Assembly (NCBI RefSeq): GCF_014698335.1
Contig: NZ_JACJSV010000005.1
Span: 48,414 to 112,413, forward strand
DNA length: 64,000 nucleotides
Direction of reading: 5' to 3'
Source of the DNA: Microcystis viridis FACHB-1342
Lineage (GTDB): Bacteria; Cyanobacteriota; Cyanobacteriia; Cyanobacteriales; Microcystaceae
Part shown: positions 16,751 through 24,798 of the stretch, one piece after another
Numbering within the stretch: the first letter of the stretch is position 1
Layout of the letters: each line of letters starts with the position of its first letter
Translations under genes and position numbers: made by a program
The notes under the pieces: generated by a model
Databases searched by the model: none
What the model was told of the DNA's origin: nothing
The model's input: the letters and a program-made list of their open reading frames with translations, nothing else

Positions 16751-17068
16751 ATGACGGGTGTGGACTTACAGCAATTATTACTAGAAAAATGGGGTCGTTC
16801 CTACGATATCCAGCTACGACGCATCAAAGATAAGGTTCATGTCCAGGTAATGTGGAAATATCTCGAACAAGCTTCTTTTCCCCTCTCCGAGTCTGAATAT
16901 CTGGAACATCTCAATGCGATCGCTAATTATCTCCACGAATGGGGTGGTGTTAGTCAATTTCAAGCTTTTATCCGCGAAACCCGCGAGCGTCCCCGTCTCG
17001 GTAAAGCGGTTAGTCTGCCCCTAGATCTGGGTGAAAGGGCATCGGAATGGCTGATCAGTGATCAGTGA
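16751..17068 (+). CDS. DUF3067 family protein
   Basis: 105 residues. The compact core (LLLEKWGRSYDIQLRRIKDKV, ALEQASFP-like region, LNAIANYLHEWGGVSQFQAFIRETRERPRLGKAVSLPL) matches the DUF3067 family found in cyanobacteria and plastid-bearing eukaryotes, for which no biochemical role is established. The last few codons and the stop are made by a TGATCAG heptamer repeat (17051-17076), so the C-terminal SDQ residues are repeat-derived. The gene is divergent from efp with a 176-nt gap that may hold both promoters. Confidence 0.8.
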   Translation: MTGVDLQQLLLEKWGRSYDIQLRRIKDKVHVQVMWKYLEQASFPLSESEYLEHLNAIANYLHEWGGVSQFQAFIRETRERPRLGKAVSLPLDLGERASEWLISDQ

Positions 17069-17076
17069 TCAGTTAT
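17051..17076. repeat. Heptamer array TGATCAG overlapping a gene end
   Basis: Three and a half copies of TGATCAG (CTGATCAGTGATCAGTGATC and on) start inside the DUF3067 gene and run past its stop. The repeat supplies the last codons, showing that these arrays can move or grow into coding ends. Confidence 0.7.
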
Positions 17077-17170
17077 TACAATTACATTATCGAAATTTGT
17101 GGGTATTACTCGAATATACTAGCATTACTGGGATTATTGGATTTTACTAACATTGAGAATACTTAAACCA

Positions 17171-17244
17171 GGGAGTTGAATTAATTCAAAGAAGATAGAG
17201 GGGAATGATTGAAAGAGTTGATAAAAAATCGTGTCAGTTTTCAT
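17171..17244 (-). pseudogene. N-terminal remnant of an Rpn/DUF2887 gene
   Basis: The 74 nt match the 5' end of the two intact Rpn copies (compare 18310-18383) and encode only their first ~25 residues on the minus strand before unrelated sequence. The 40-nt spacer to its right also matches the spacer between the intact copies. It is therefore a deletion leftover of a further tandem copy. Confidence 0.75.
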
Positions 17245-17273
17245 GCTTTTATTCTAAAAGGCGATCGCTTTTT

Positions 17274-17499
17274 TTATGTCCCTTTTTGTATAGCTCTAAC
17301 CTGTTCAACCTCTAATTCTAAGGCGGATGCGACTTGCTCAACGCTTAACCCTAAAGCTAACAAACGAGGGACCGCCTCTAGTGCTTTGTTTAGTCTGCCT
17401 TCCTGACGACCTTCCTGACGCGCTTCCTCGCGCACATCTTGAAAATACTGAGTTTGTTTTAATTCATCTAAACTAAACATAGTTTCTATCTCCCGACGA
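17274..17499 (-). pseudogene. C-terminal remnant of an Rpn/DUF2887 gene
   Basis: On the minus strand this encodes only the last ~75 residues of the family (from about RREIETMFSLDELKQTQYF through an RQEGRQEGR run to the end QVRAIQKGT). Homology to the intact copies stops abruptly at about 17499, followed by ~40 nt of unrelated sequence and then the end of the next copy. The N-terminal nuclease part is deleted. Confidence 0.8.
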
Positions 17500-17540
17500 T
17501 AGGATTAACAGGACTTCCTAGACATAAGGACAGAAGGAGA

Positions 17541-18383
17541 TTATCTCCCTTTTTGTATAGCTCTAACCTGTTCAACCTCTAACTCTAACGCGGATGCGAC
17601 TTGCTCAACGCTTAACCCTAAAGCTAACAAACGAGGAACAGCCTCTAGTGCTTTGTTTAGTCTGCCTTGCTCAATGCCTTCCTGACGACCTTCCTGACGA
17701 CCTTCCTGACGACCTTCCTGACGCGCTTCCTCGCGCACATCTTGAAAATACTGAGTTTGTTTTAATTCATCTAAACTAAACATAGTTTCTATCTCCCGAC
17801 GATTGAGAAGCGGTAACTTATAAACGAGAATCGTCTCTATTAATTGTAAGAGTTCTTGGGGTTTTTGGTCGGGGGTTAATTCTTCTCTCACTCTTTGGAT
17901 TAATTTTCGGGTGCTATCAATCGCTTTTGCTTTAGATAGGGTGATTAATTGGACTGTGGCTAAACCAATCGAAGTTTGAGGAATGTTTTCTAATTCATTC
18001 AGATAAATCCGTCTGACTCGCTCGGAGTTGAGAAGTTCCCGATAGCGTTGAACTTTATCGGTTTCTACTTGAGGGTTAGGATAGACAATCACACCCCGCC
18101 AATCATTGGTTAAGTCAGTTTTACTGAGATATAAGAATATTTCGGTGAAAAAGCGCTGATAAAAAGCCTCATCCTCTTGAAATTGTACCTCACAAAAGTA
18201 GATAGGAGTCTGGGGGTTATTATTTTGAGGTAGAAAGACTCCATCAAGACGAAAAGAAAGTTGTTTGACTTCCACTGAGTCAAAGCGGTAGTTATTGGCT
18301 TCGTTGATGGGGAGTTGAATTAATTCAAAGAAGATAGAGGGGAATGATTGAAAGAGTTGATAAAAAATCGTGTCAGTTTTCAT
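17541..18383 (-). CDS. Rpn/DUF2887-type PD-(D/E)XK nuclease-like protein, tandem copy A
   Basis: 280 residues. The N-terminal nuclease-like domain has FRLDGVFLPQ and an IYFCEVQFQED motif (Glu and Gln of the PD-(D/E)XK fold), followed by YLSKTDLTNDWRGVIVYP. The C-terminal part has RQEG tandem units (four plus a variant IEQGR) and a helical end. Rpn proteins promote recombination and can cleave DNA. In cyanobacteria the family is highly multiplied. It is nearly identical to the copy at 18413-19231, differing mainly in RQEG number. It sits next to the type I restriction genes. Confidence 0.8.
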   Translation of the reverse strand: MKTDTIFYQLFQSFPSIFFELIQLPINEANNYRFDSVEVKQLSFRLDGVFLPQNNNPQTPIYFCEVQFQEDEAFYQRFFTEIFLYLSKTDLTNDWRGVIVYPNPQVETDKVQRYRELLNSERVRRIYLNELENIPQTSIGLATVQLITLSKAKAIDSTRKLIQRVREELTPDQKPQELLQLIETILVYKLPLLNRREIETMFSLDELKQTQYFQDVREEARQEGRQEGRQEGRQEGIEQGRLNKALEAVPRLLALGLSVEQVASALELEVEQVRAIQKGR

Positions 18384-18412
18384 GCTCTTATTTTATAAGG
18401 CGATCGCTTTTT

Positions 18413-19231
18413 TTATGTCCCGTTTTGTATAGCTCTAACCTGTTTAACCTCTAACTCTAACGCGGATGCGACTTGCTCAACACTTAACCCTAGGGCTAAC
18501 AAACGAGGGACCGCCTCTAATGCTTTGTTTAGTCTGCCTTCCTGACGACCTTCCTGACGACCTTCCTGACGCGCTTCCTCGCGCACATCTTGAAAATACT
18601 GAGTTTGTTTTAATTCATCTAAACTGAACATAGTTTCTATCTCCCGACGATTGAGAAGCGGTAACTTATAAACGAGAATCGTCTCTATTAATTGTAAGAG
18701 TTCTTGCGGTTTTTGGTCGGGGGTTAATTCTTCTCTCACTCTTTGGATTAATTTTCGGGTGCTATCAATCGCTTTTGCTTTAGATAGGGTGATTAATTGG
18801 ACTGTGGCTAAACCAATCGAAGTTTGAGGAATGTTTTCTAATTCATTCAGATAAATCCGTCTCACTCGCTCGGAGTTGAGGAGTTCCCGATAGCGTTGAA
18901 CTTTATCGGTTTCTACTTGAGGGTTAGGATAGACAATCACACCCCGCCAATCATTGGTTAAGTCAGTTTTACTGAGATATAAGAATATTTCGGTGAAAAA
19001 GCGCTGATAAAAAGCCTCATCCTCTTGAAATTGTACCTCACAAAAGTAGATAGGAGTCTGGGGGTGATTATTTTGAGGCAGAAAGACTCCATCAAGACGA
19101 AAAGAAAGTTGTTTGACTTCCACTGAGTCAAAGCGGTAGTTATTGGCTTCGCTGATAGGGAGTTGAATTAATTCAAAGAAGATAGAGGGGAATGATTGAA
19201 AGAGTTGATAAAAAATCGTGTCAGTTTTCAT
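18413..19231 (-). CDS. Rpn/DUF2887-type PD-(D/E)XK nuclease-like protein, tandem copy B
   Basis: 272 residues, nearly identical to copy A, with only scattered substitutions (for example ISEA for INEA and NHPQ for NNPQ) and a shorter RQEG run. All candidate nuclease residues (RLDG, CEVQFQED) are kept. The near identity shows a recent tandem duplication. The end of hsdR is about 30 nt away on the same strand, and the gene may be transcribed by read-through from it. Confidence 0.8.
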   Translation of the reverse strand: MKTDTIFYQLFQSFPSIFFELIQLPISEANNYRFDSVEVKQLSFRLDGVFLPQNNHPQTPIYFCEVQFQEDEAFYQRFFTEIFLYLSKTDLTNDWRGVIVYPNPQVETDKVQRYRELLNSERVRRIYLNELENIPQTSIGLATVQLITLSKAKAIDSTRKLIQRVREELTPDQKPQELLQLIETILVYKLPLLNRREIETMFSLDELKQTQYFQDVREEARQEGRQEGRQEGRLNKALEAVPRLLALGLSVEQVASALELEVKQVRAIQNGT

Positions 19232-19259
19232 GCTTTTATTTCTTCATCCGCGCTTGTTC

Positions 19260-22200
19260 TTAAACCGCATCAACGGACTCATTAAACGATCGCACAATCG
19301 AGACGATCCGATCAGCTTCCTGATCATTAAACATCCCATCTAGCCCTTCGGGATGGTTATCAGTAAAGGGAGGCTCGTAGAGCGCCCCCGGATTGATAAC
19401 TCCGTTTTTAGTGAGGATATCGATGATATTTTCGATAAAACGGATTTGATTGGCCGAGAAGTTTGTCCCCTGCAAATAACGGGCAAAAGCTTGTTTAGCC
19501 GCTTGGCGTGCCGCTACGCGGATCCCTGCGGGATCAAGTCCGACGATTTCCAGGATCAGGAGCTTGAGGCTTTTTGTCTGGCCAAAGACCTCCTCAAAAC
19601 GTTGACGGCTCTCAATTTCTGCGGCCGAAAATAGCATCTCCTCTAGGGCAGATAAATCCGTCTCCGTTAGGGGGATATTGCGCCGCAACTTAGCGATCGC
19701 AAGGTGATCCTGATGCTGACGGATATAGGCCTCCACTTTCCGGCGATACTGTTCGCGACTAAAACCGGTCTGATGGGTGGGAATATCGACAATCTGCACC
19801 TCCCCCATCTCATCGACAAAATCGGTGATCACGATCTGCTGCTTTTGGCGATCGATAAACTTGACCAGATCCCGGACACGCACCCGAATCCCCTCCACCA
19901 TTGACGGCGTTGCTCTGATCCACCAGCTTTCGTCCTGCACCTCGCGAATAAAGGCCAATTGTCCCTTAATCATCGGGATATCGGGCTTAGTCTCCAGTTG
20001 ACCGAGAATATCCCGCACTTTGTCCCGCAATCGCTCATAACTACGGTCGGCCTTGAGAATGGCTAATTGCAGTTTCACACAGAGAAGGTCGAATTCCTTG
20101 GCCAGGGGATCCTCATTGGGCAGACTATTGGGTAAACCGGCCAAGGAGTCGGCAATGGTGGCCGCGTCCTCCTGACTGAGGTTGTTCCAACGCTGGCGCT
20201 GACTAAAGGTTTCCACCTGCGGCAAGCGACGACGCACGAGGAAATTATCCCGGGGCATGGTGGCGATGTGTTGATGGAGTGCATCGAGCAAACTCGTGTA
20301 TAGGTCGTCGGCCCGCTCGACTTTGTAAGTAGAGGACTGCTCTCTTGCCCTAGGTGTCGCGCTTGGCTGGGCGGGAGCGAGACGGGTTGCCAACTCGAGG
20401 CGATGTTTAACTAGGCGACTGGTGAGGCTTTCGGGTATTTTCTGGCTTGTTTCATCGATATCCTGCTCGAAATACTCGAAATTCCCGCAGAGGTCGAAGA
20501 CCAGAAACTCGGTTTTATGGTTGCCAGACCCAAACAAATCCTGACAGAGACGGGTCCCGCGCCCGATCATCTGATTGAACTTCACCCGGGAGAATACGGG
20601 CTTAAAAAAGACCAAATTGACCACTTCCGGCACATCTACGCCGGTATCGAGCATATCCACCGAGACGGCCAAAATCGGTTCTTTGTTGACCTCGCTGAAG
20701 TCATCGAGCAGACTCTGGGCGTATTTGTCGTGACTGTCAATAATTTTGGCGAAATGACCTTTGTAGTGAGGATAGTTACTGTTAAAGCGATCGCAGATAC
20801 ATTGGGCGTGTCGGTGATTACGGGCAAAAATAATCGTTTTACCCAATCGATCGCCACTGTTGACCTTTAGCCCCCGTTGCATCAATAATTCTAATGCTTG
20901 ATCCACGGTGTCGATATTGAACAACCAGTGATTAAAGGCAGCTGCGTTAATTGCCTGCGGTAGTTCGCCGCTTTCCTCGTCCCGGAACTTCTCCTCGTAG
21001 TCTAGCTGCTCCTGTGGGGTTAGCTCACTGTATTTAACCCCAGTACGCAGAAACTTAAACGGCACAGTAACGCCCTTGGGGGGGACAAGGTAGCCATCCC
21101 TAACGGCATCATTTAACTCGTAGGCGAAGGTAGGCACGCCCTGGGGTAGCTGGAAAATGCGGTAGGTGTCCCGGTCTATTTCCGAGCGCGGCGTGGCAGT
21201 TAGCCCCACCAGCAGGGCATCGAAATAATGGAAGATTTCGCCGTATTTCTGATAAATGGAGCGATGGGCCTCATCGATGATCACTAGGTCAAAATAACCC
21301 ACCCCAAAGATTCGCCCCTCTCCATCCATGCGATCGATGGCGTTGAGCATGGTTTGATAGGTGGAGAAGAGGACGTTAGCCCCCGTCACGTCCTTGCTGC
21401 GGGTCAGATGCAGGACGGTAACGCTGGGTAGATGACGCTGAAAGGCTCGATAGGCTTGCTTTAATAGGGCATTGCGATCGGCCAGAAACAGGACTCGGTT
21501 TACCCAATTGGCGCTCTTGAGCAGTTCCACCAATGCGATCGCCGTTCGGGTTTTGCCGGTTCCGGTGGCCATAACCAAGAGGGAATTACGGGCGCACTTT
21601 TCTTCAAAGGTTTCGGTGATGCGGCGGATGGCCTCTTTCTGGTAGGGACGGCCGACGATATCCTCGTTAATGGCGGTGTCCCTGAGGCGTTTACGGTGGG
21701 AACGGCGGAAAATTAGCCGTTCTAGCTCGGTTTTTCGCAGGAAACCGAGGACGGGACGGGGGGGATAGGTGAGATCATCCCAGAGATAGGTTTCATAGCC
21801 GTTGCTGTAGAAAATAACGGGGCGTTGGTTGTAGTTTTTTTCTAAGCAGTCGGCGTAGAGTTTGGCCTGATCTTGTCCGATGTCGGCGCTTTTGCTGGTG
21901 CGTTTTGCTTCCACGAGGGCGAGGGGTTTGCCGTCATCACCCCATAGTACATAATCGACGAAACCGCGCCCAGTATCCCCCGGCTTTTGGATGGGCATCC
22001 CCCACACCTCGAACTCTGTGGCGTTGGGGGCTTTGGTATCCCAGCCGGCCTCTTGGAGTAGTACATCGATCAGGTAGCGGCGGGTGTCGGCTTCGTTGTA
22101 GTCGTGCCGGTCAGCGATCGCTCGATTTTGGGCGAGGAGGGCATCCCGTTCGGCCCTAGCGGCCGCGAGTTCGGCCTCGGTTTGGCGCTGTTTTGCTTCG

Positions 22201-22706
22201 GCCAATTGGCGCAGGGCATCGCTTTGGGACAGGCGTTTTTCCAGGTCTTGCAGTTGTTTGGGAGCGGGGGGTGCGGCCGGGGGTATCTTCTGGCGATCAA
22301 AGCTAATATCGCCCAATTTTCGCCCATTCTGCCCATAGTAGCGCACCAGCCAGTAGGTGAGATGAAATAGTTCCTCGATCAGGTGCAGGGAGTCCCGTTC
22401 ACTGATGGGGCTGGTATGGTGGGCGGCGTTGTTGCCGACTTTGTGGATGGTGCGAATTTTGCCGAAAAGTCCAGGTTTAAGGTTATCTTTAAAGGTTTGC
22501 TCGTGGATGAGAGCGCCTAGGCTATTGTCCCGGGGCGGTTGCAGGTAGGGGTCGTTTTCATAGAGCCAGCAGACCATTTGCTCTAGGACAAAACGGGTAT
22601 AGAAGCAACTGGCCCGGGGGTTGCTGAAGACTAATCCCTCCGCTTGGCTGGCATGATCGTAGATTGTCGGGAATTGATCTCGCAGGAAGGAGAAGTTTGA
22701 GTCCAT
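19260..22706 (-). CDS. hsdR: Type I restriction enzyme R subunit (EcoEI-like)
   Basis: 1148 residues. Order of domains: DUF4145-like N-terminal helical region (~1-125), coiled coil (~150-200), HsdR N-terminal nuclease with PD-ExK residues in GFVDYVLWGDD and ALVEAKRT (~245-270), a DEAD helicase with Walker A MATGTGKTRTA, DEAH box IIDEAHR and motif GLTATP, a second RecA domain (MIGRGTRLCQD), and an EcoEI-type C-terminal domain. It translocates DNA and cuts at a distance when the HsdM/HsdS complex finds an unmethylated site. Within the C-terminal part, 19507-19535 is a REP-like palindrome encoding LDPAGIRVAA in frame. Confidence 0.93.
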   Translation of the reverse strand: MDSNFSFLRDQFPTIYDHASQAEGLVFSNPRASCFYTRFVLEQMVCWLYENDPYLQPPRDNSLGALIHEQTFKDNLKPGLFGKIRTIHKVGNNAAHHTSPISERDSLHLIEELFHLTYWLVRYYGQNGRKLGDISFDRQKIPPAAPPAPKQLQDLEKRLSQSDALRQLAEAKQRQTEAELAAARAERDALLAQNRAIADRHDYNEADTRRYLIDVLLQEAGWDTKAPNATEFEVWGMPIQKPGDTGRGFVDYVLWGDDGKPLALVEAKRTSKSADIGQDQAKLYADCLEKNYNQRPVIFYSNGYETYLWDDLTYPPRPVLGFLRKTELERLIFRRSHRKRLRDTAINEDIVGRPYQKEAIRRITETFEEKCARNSLLVMATGTGKTRTAIALVELLKSANWVNRVLFLADRNALLKQAYRAFQRHLPSVTVLHLTRSKDVTGANVLFSTYQTMLNAIDRMDGEGRIFGVGYFDLVIIDEAHRSIYQKYGEIFHYFDALLVGLTATPRSEIDRDTYRIFQLPQGVPTFAYELNDAVRDGYLVPPKGVTVPFKFLRTGVKYSELTPQEQLDYEEKFRDEESGELPQAINAAAFNHWLFNIDTVDQALELLMQRGLKVNSGDRLGKTIIFARNHRHAQCICDRFNSNYPHYKGHFAKIIDSHDKYAQSLLDDFSEVNKEPILAVSVDMLDTGVDVPEVVNLVFFKPVFSRVKFNQMIGRGTRLCQDLFGSGNHKTEFLVFDLCGNFEYFEQDIDETSQKIPESLTSRLVKHRLELATRLAPAQPSATPRAREQSSTYKVERADDLYTSLLDALHQHIATMPRDNFLVRRRLPQVETFSQRQRWNNLSQEDAATIADSLAGLPNSLPNEDPLAKEFDLLCVKLQLAILKADRSYERLRDKVRDILGQLETKPDIPMIKGQLAFIREVQDESWWIRATPSMVEGIRVRVRDLVKFIDRQKQQIVITDFVDEMGEVQIVDIPTHQTGFSREQYRRKVEAYIRQHQDHLAIAKLRRNIPLTETDLSALEEMLFSAAEIESRQRFEEVFGQTKSLKLLILEIVGLDPAGIRVAARQAAKQAFARYLQGTNFSANQIRFIENIIDILTKNGVINPGALYEPPFTDNHPEGLDGMFNDQEADRIVSIVRSFNESVDAV
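19507..19535. repeat. REP-like palindromic unit inside hsdR
   Basis: The sequence CGTGCCGCTACGCG followed by the palindrome GATCCCTGCGGGATC lies in frame in hsdR. Its core CGCTACGCG, followed by a GATC, is shared with the REP copies at 4391-4418 and 60512-60539. It looks like a small palindromic element tolerated inside a coding region. Confidence 0.45.
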
Positions 22707-22934
22707 ATTGCGCTCCCCAGTCTATAACTTTATTATTCCCAAAGTTTTGGCTATCTCTATATTTTACCTGATTATTGTTTAACAGTTATATAAAAAAACA
22801 GCAAGTTCGGTTATTTTATCTAGGGTTTTCCCTAGTGACAGTGTGAGATGATAGGAATCTTGGTTAATTGTCCAACGGTCTTTTTTAATGGTATTTCCCA
22901 CAAGATTATGGCAGTAATCCGCCGGCTGCCATGG

Positions 22935-24137
22935 CTACAGTTCCCCCCTAAATGCTCTTTGTAAAAGGGAATTAAAGAGATTTTCGGATTCTTGAGAACA
23001 AGATGTTAAACTTTCTTTTGAAGACTGTATTTTGGAGGCTATTTCTAAAAATTCTTTTTGTTTATAGATGGGAGGCACTGGAACAATAAAATCTTTTATC
23101 ATATTGAGATGCAAATCAGGAACTCCAATACCTTTAATAGATCGATCTGCTTGACGTTTAAGTGCTGGTGTAGCCAATGCTTCTTTCAGAAATTCGGGGA
23201 AAATCAAATCTCTTTGGGGTTTAATAAGGCAAACGCTCACATATAGTGAAAATTCACTCTTTACATTCACAAGGGCTGGACGACCATATGTTGCCCCGAC
23301 CTTTGTGTATAAAATATCGCCCAGATCGGGGTTACATCTTTTCTTATATTTTTTGTGATCTTCTTCGCTGATGAACTTGCAATCATCAAACTTTAATTCG
23401 CCCGTTGTAATATCTTTAACAGAAATAAAAGGGACTCCTTGCTCAGTATAATTTGGTCGAGAGTGAACACCATCGGTGATTTTAGTGGTGACTTCCTCTA
23501 GTTTCTTTATCTCCCACCCTTTCGGATTAGTAACAGGATCACCGAACATCTCTAGGAAAGTCGATTTTAACAACTCCTCAGTTAACCGTATTGCCTCCTT
23601 GCGCTTGCGTCGCACCCCATCCGCTTTATCTAAAATTGCCGCAATTCTTCGCTGTTCTTCGAGGGGTGGGAGGGGGATTTTTATCCTTTTCAAGTTCCCC
23701 ACTGGTAACTGTTTGAGTGCTGTACCAGTTTGAAGTTGACTTATTTGTCCTTTAACTCGATCCCCTTCAAAACAATAAAGTAAATAAAGTGGATCTATCT
23801 TGTGGGGATTTGGGCGTAGTAAAACAAGTTGAGCATTGATATTAGAATCATTATATCTTTTGGGTACTAAGGCAACTTTCCCTAAATCACCTCTAGTGCT
23901 AATTAGAACATCGTTCGTTTTCAAATGCCCTTTTTTAAGAAGACCATGCTTTTGGGGCGATATAAAGTACATTTCCTCATCCGAAATACTTTTGTTAACC
24001 AAATTATTAGCCCGTATAAAAGGAACACCACTTTCTATAAATTCTTCTGATCTCGGATATTTAGACGAATAGTTTCCATCAGATATATGAATATCAAGAT
24101 CACCAATTTCCAGCCACTGAATCATATTTTTGCTCAT
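22935..24137 (-). CDS. hsdS: Type I restriction enzyme specificity subunit S
   Basis: 400 residues with two target-recognition domains and a central conserved region. The first half has FIRANNLVNKSISD and ISTRGDLGKVALVPKRY. The central part is LKRIKIPLPPLEEQRRIAAILDKADGV, and the second TRD starts WEIKKLEEVTTKITDGVHSRP. The two halves recognise the two parts of a bipartite DNA site. The ATG (24135-24137) overlaps the stop of an 18-codon reading frame (MFENKID, ending ALKEMLG) that resembles the end of hsdM (ALEEMLGD), a sign of past recombination here. hsdR follows after a 228-nt gap. Confidence 0.9.
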   Translation of the reverse strand: MSKNMIQWLEIGDLDIHISDGNYSSKYPRSEEFIESGVPFIRANNLVNKSISDEEMYFISPQKHGLLKKGHLKTNDVLISTRGDLGKVALVPKRYNDSNINAQLVLLRPNPHKIDPLYLLYCFEGDRVKGQISQLQTGTALKQLPVGNLKRIKIPLPPLEEQRRIAAILDKADGVRRKRKEAIRLTEELLKSTFLEMFGDPVTNPKGWEIKKLEEVTTKITDGVHSRPNYTEQGVPFISVKDITTGELKFDDCKFISEEDHKKYKKRCNPDLGDILYTKVGATYGRPALVNVKSEFSLYVSVCLIKPQRDLIFPEFLKEALATPALKRQADRSIKGIGVPDLHLNMIKDFIVPVPPIYKQKEFLEIASKIQSSKESLTSCSQESENLFNSLLQRAFRGEL

Positions 24138-24172
24138 CCCAACATCTCCTTTAACGCGTGTAAAACCTGATC

Positions 24173-24214
24173 AATCTTATTTTCAAACATAAATCAAACA
24201 TCCTTTCGGTTGAC
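24173..24214. repeat. 42-nt direct repeat, left copy
   Basis: Matches 24556-24597 in 41 of 42 positions. On the minus strand each copy contains the tail of the HigA-like reading frame (VNRKDV/I then stop) and the start of a short frame MFENKI. The two copies bracket the nucleotidyltransferase gene. Confidence 0.85.
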
Positions 24215-24220
24215 TAAAAC

Positions 24221-24532
24221 TCACGAACTACAGGGGACATATTCCACCTCATCGAGAATTCGTTGTCCAAAAAAAGGACTCAGTGACTCAGGTGTAACCA
24301 GATCCACACTCCGACCAAACAAGTCCTCCAAAAAGAAACATAAATCCATAAAATTATTAAATGTCTTCATCCCGGGTTGAAACACCACCAAAATATCCAC
24401 ATCGCTCTTCTCTGTCGTCTGCTCTGTCCGAAAAGAGCCAAACAAACCACAGCGACTAACTCCCAATCGCCGTAATTCGGCTTGATTTTGCTCTAGCAGA
24501 CTGATTACCTGTTGCTTTGTCGTTACAGTCAT
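24221..24532 (-). CDS. MNT-type nucleotidyltransferase
   Basis: 103 residues from ATG 24532. A GAGGGG ribosome binding site precedes it, and upstream in-frame codons are not family-like. The minimal nucleotidyltransferase signature is complete: RCGLFGSFRTEQ followed by KSDVDILVVF (the GSxR and DxD-type residues). MntA proteins usually pair with a HEPN ribonuclease, which they silence by AMPylation. No HEPN gene is adjacent here. The gene lies between 42-nt direct repeats in the middle of a type I restriction operon, so it may be a later insertion. Confidence 0.82.
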   Translation of the reverse strand: MTVTTKQQVISLLEQNQAELRRLGVSRCGLFGSFRTEQTTEKSDVDILVVFQPGMKTFNNFMDLCFFLEDLFGRSVDLVTPESLSPFFGQRILDEVEYVPCSS

Positions 24533-24555
24533 CACATCCCCTCTAAATGCCGACA

Positions 24556-24597
24556 AATCTTATTTTCAAACATAAATCAAATATCCTTTCGGTTGAC
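24556..24597. repeat. 42-nt direct repeat, right copy
   Basis: See 24173-24214; 41 of 42 positions are identical. The repeat covers the last codons and stop of the HigA-like gene, then the short frame MFENKI that runs toward the nucleotidyltransferase start. Confidence 0.85.
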
Positions 24598-24795
24598 CGC
24601 TTCGATAGGATCTAGTAGAGGGATGGGAAAATGTTCCTGTTCATAGGCATCAACCAGTGTGGCAAGCAAATCTAAGCGCGCTGCTTCCGGTGTCCCCGGA
24701 GGTACTTCCAGAAGCGACTCAATCTCCAGTAAAGCGGCCTCATACTCGGATTCGGTTTTGAGAGGATGTAGGTCTAATGGCTGTAGATTTTTCAT
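24577..24795 (-). CDS. HigA-like antitoxin N-terminal domain without its HTH
   Basis: 72 residues (LKTESEYEAALLEIESLLEVPPGTPEAARLDLLATLVDAYE-type core, ending DPIEAVNRKDI), abbreviated here as the key family pattern. It matches the N-terminal half of HigA-like antitoxins of about 120 residues, but the frame stops just where the helix-turn-helix should begin. The stop is inside the 42-nt repeat, so loss of the HTH may be tied to the repeat. It starts 3 nt from the end of hsdM. No HigB toxin is beside it. The role could be regulatory, or the gene may be decaying. Confidence 0.65.
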   Translation of the reverse strand: MKNLQPLDLHPLKTESEYEAALLEIESLLEVPPGTPEAARLDLLATLVDAYEQEHFPIPLLDPIEAVNRKDI

Positions 24796-24798
24796 CTC

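Noticed and set aside
17209..17406. Plus-strand open frame in the Rpn remnant region
   Set aside because: It is the antisense of the Rpn remnants and has no independent homology.
24221..24532. Complete MntA/HEPN toxin-antitoxin pair
   Set aside because: Only the nucleotidyltransferase is present; neither neighbour has a HEPN (RxxxxH) signature in the right place.
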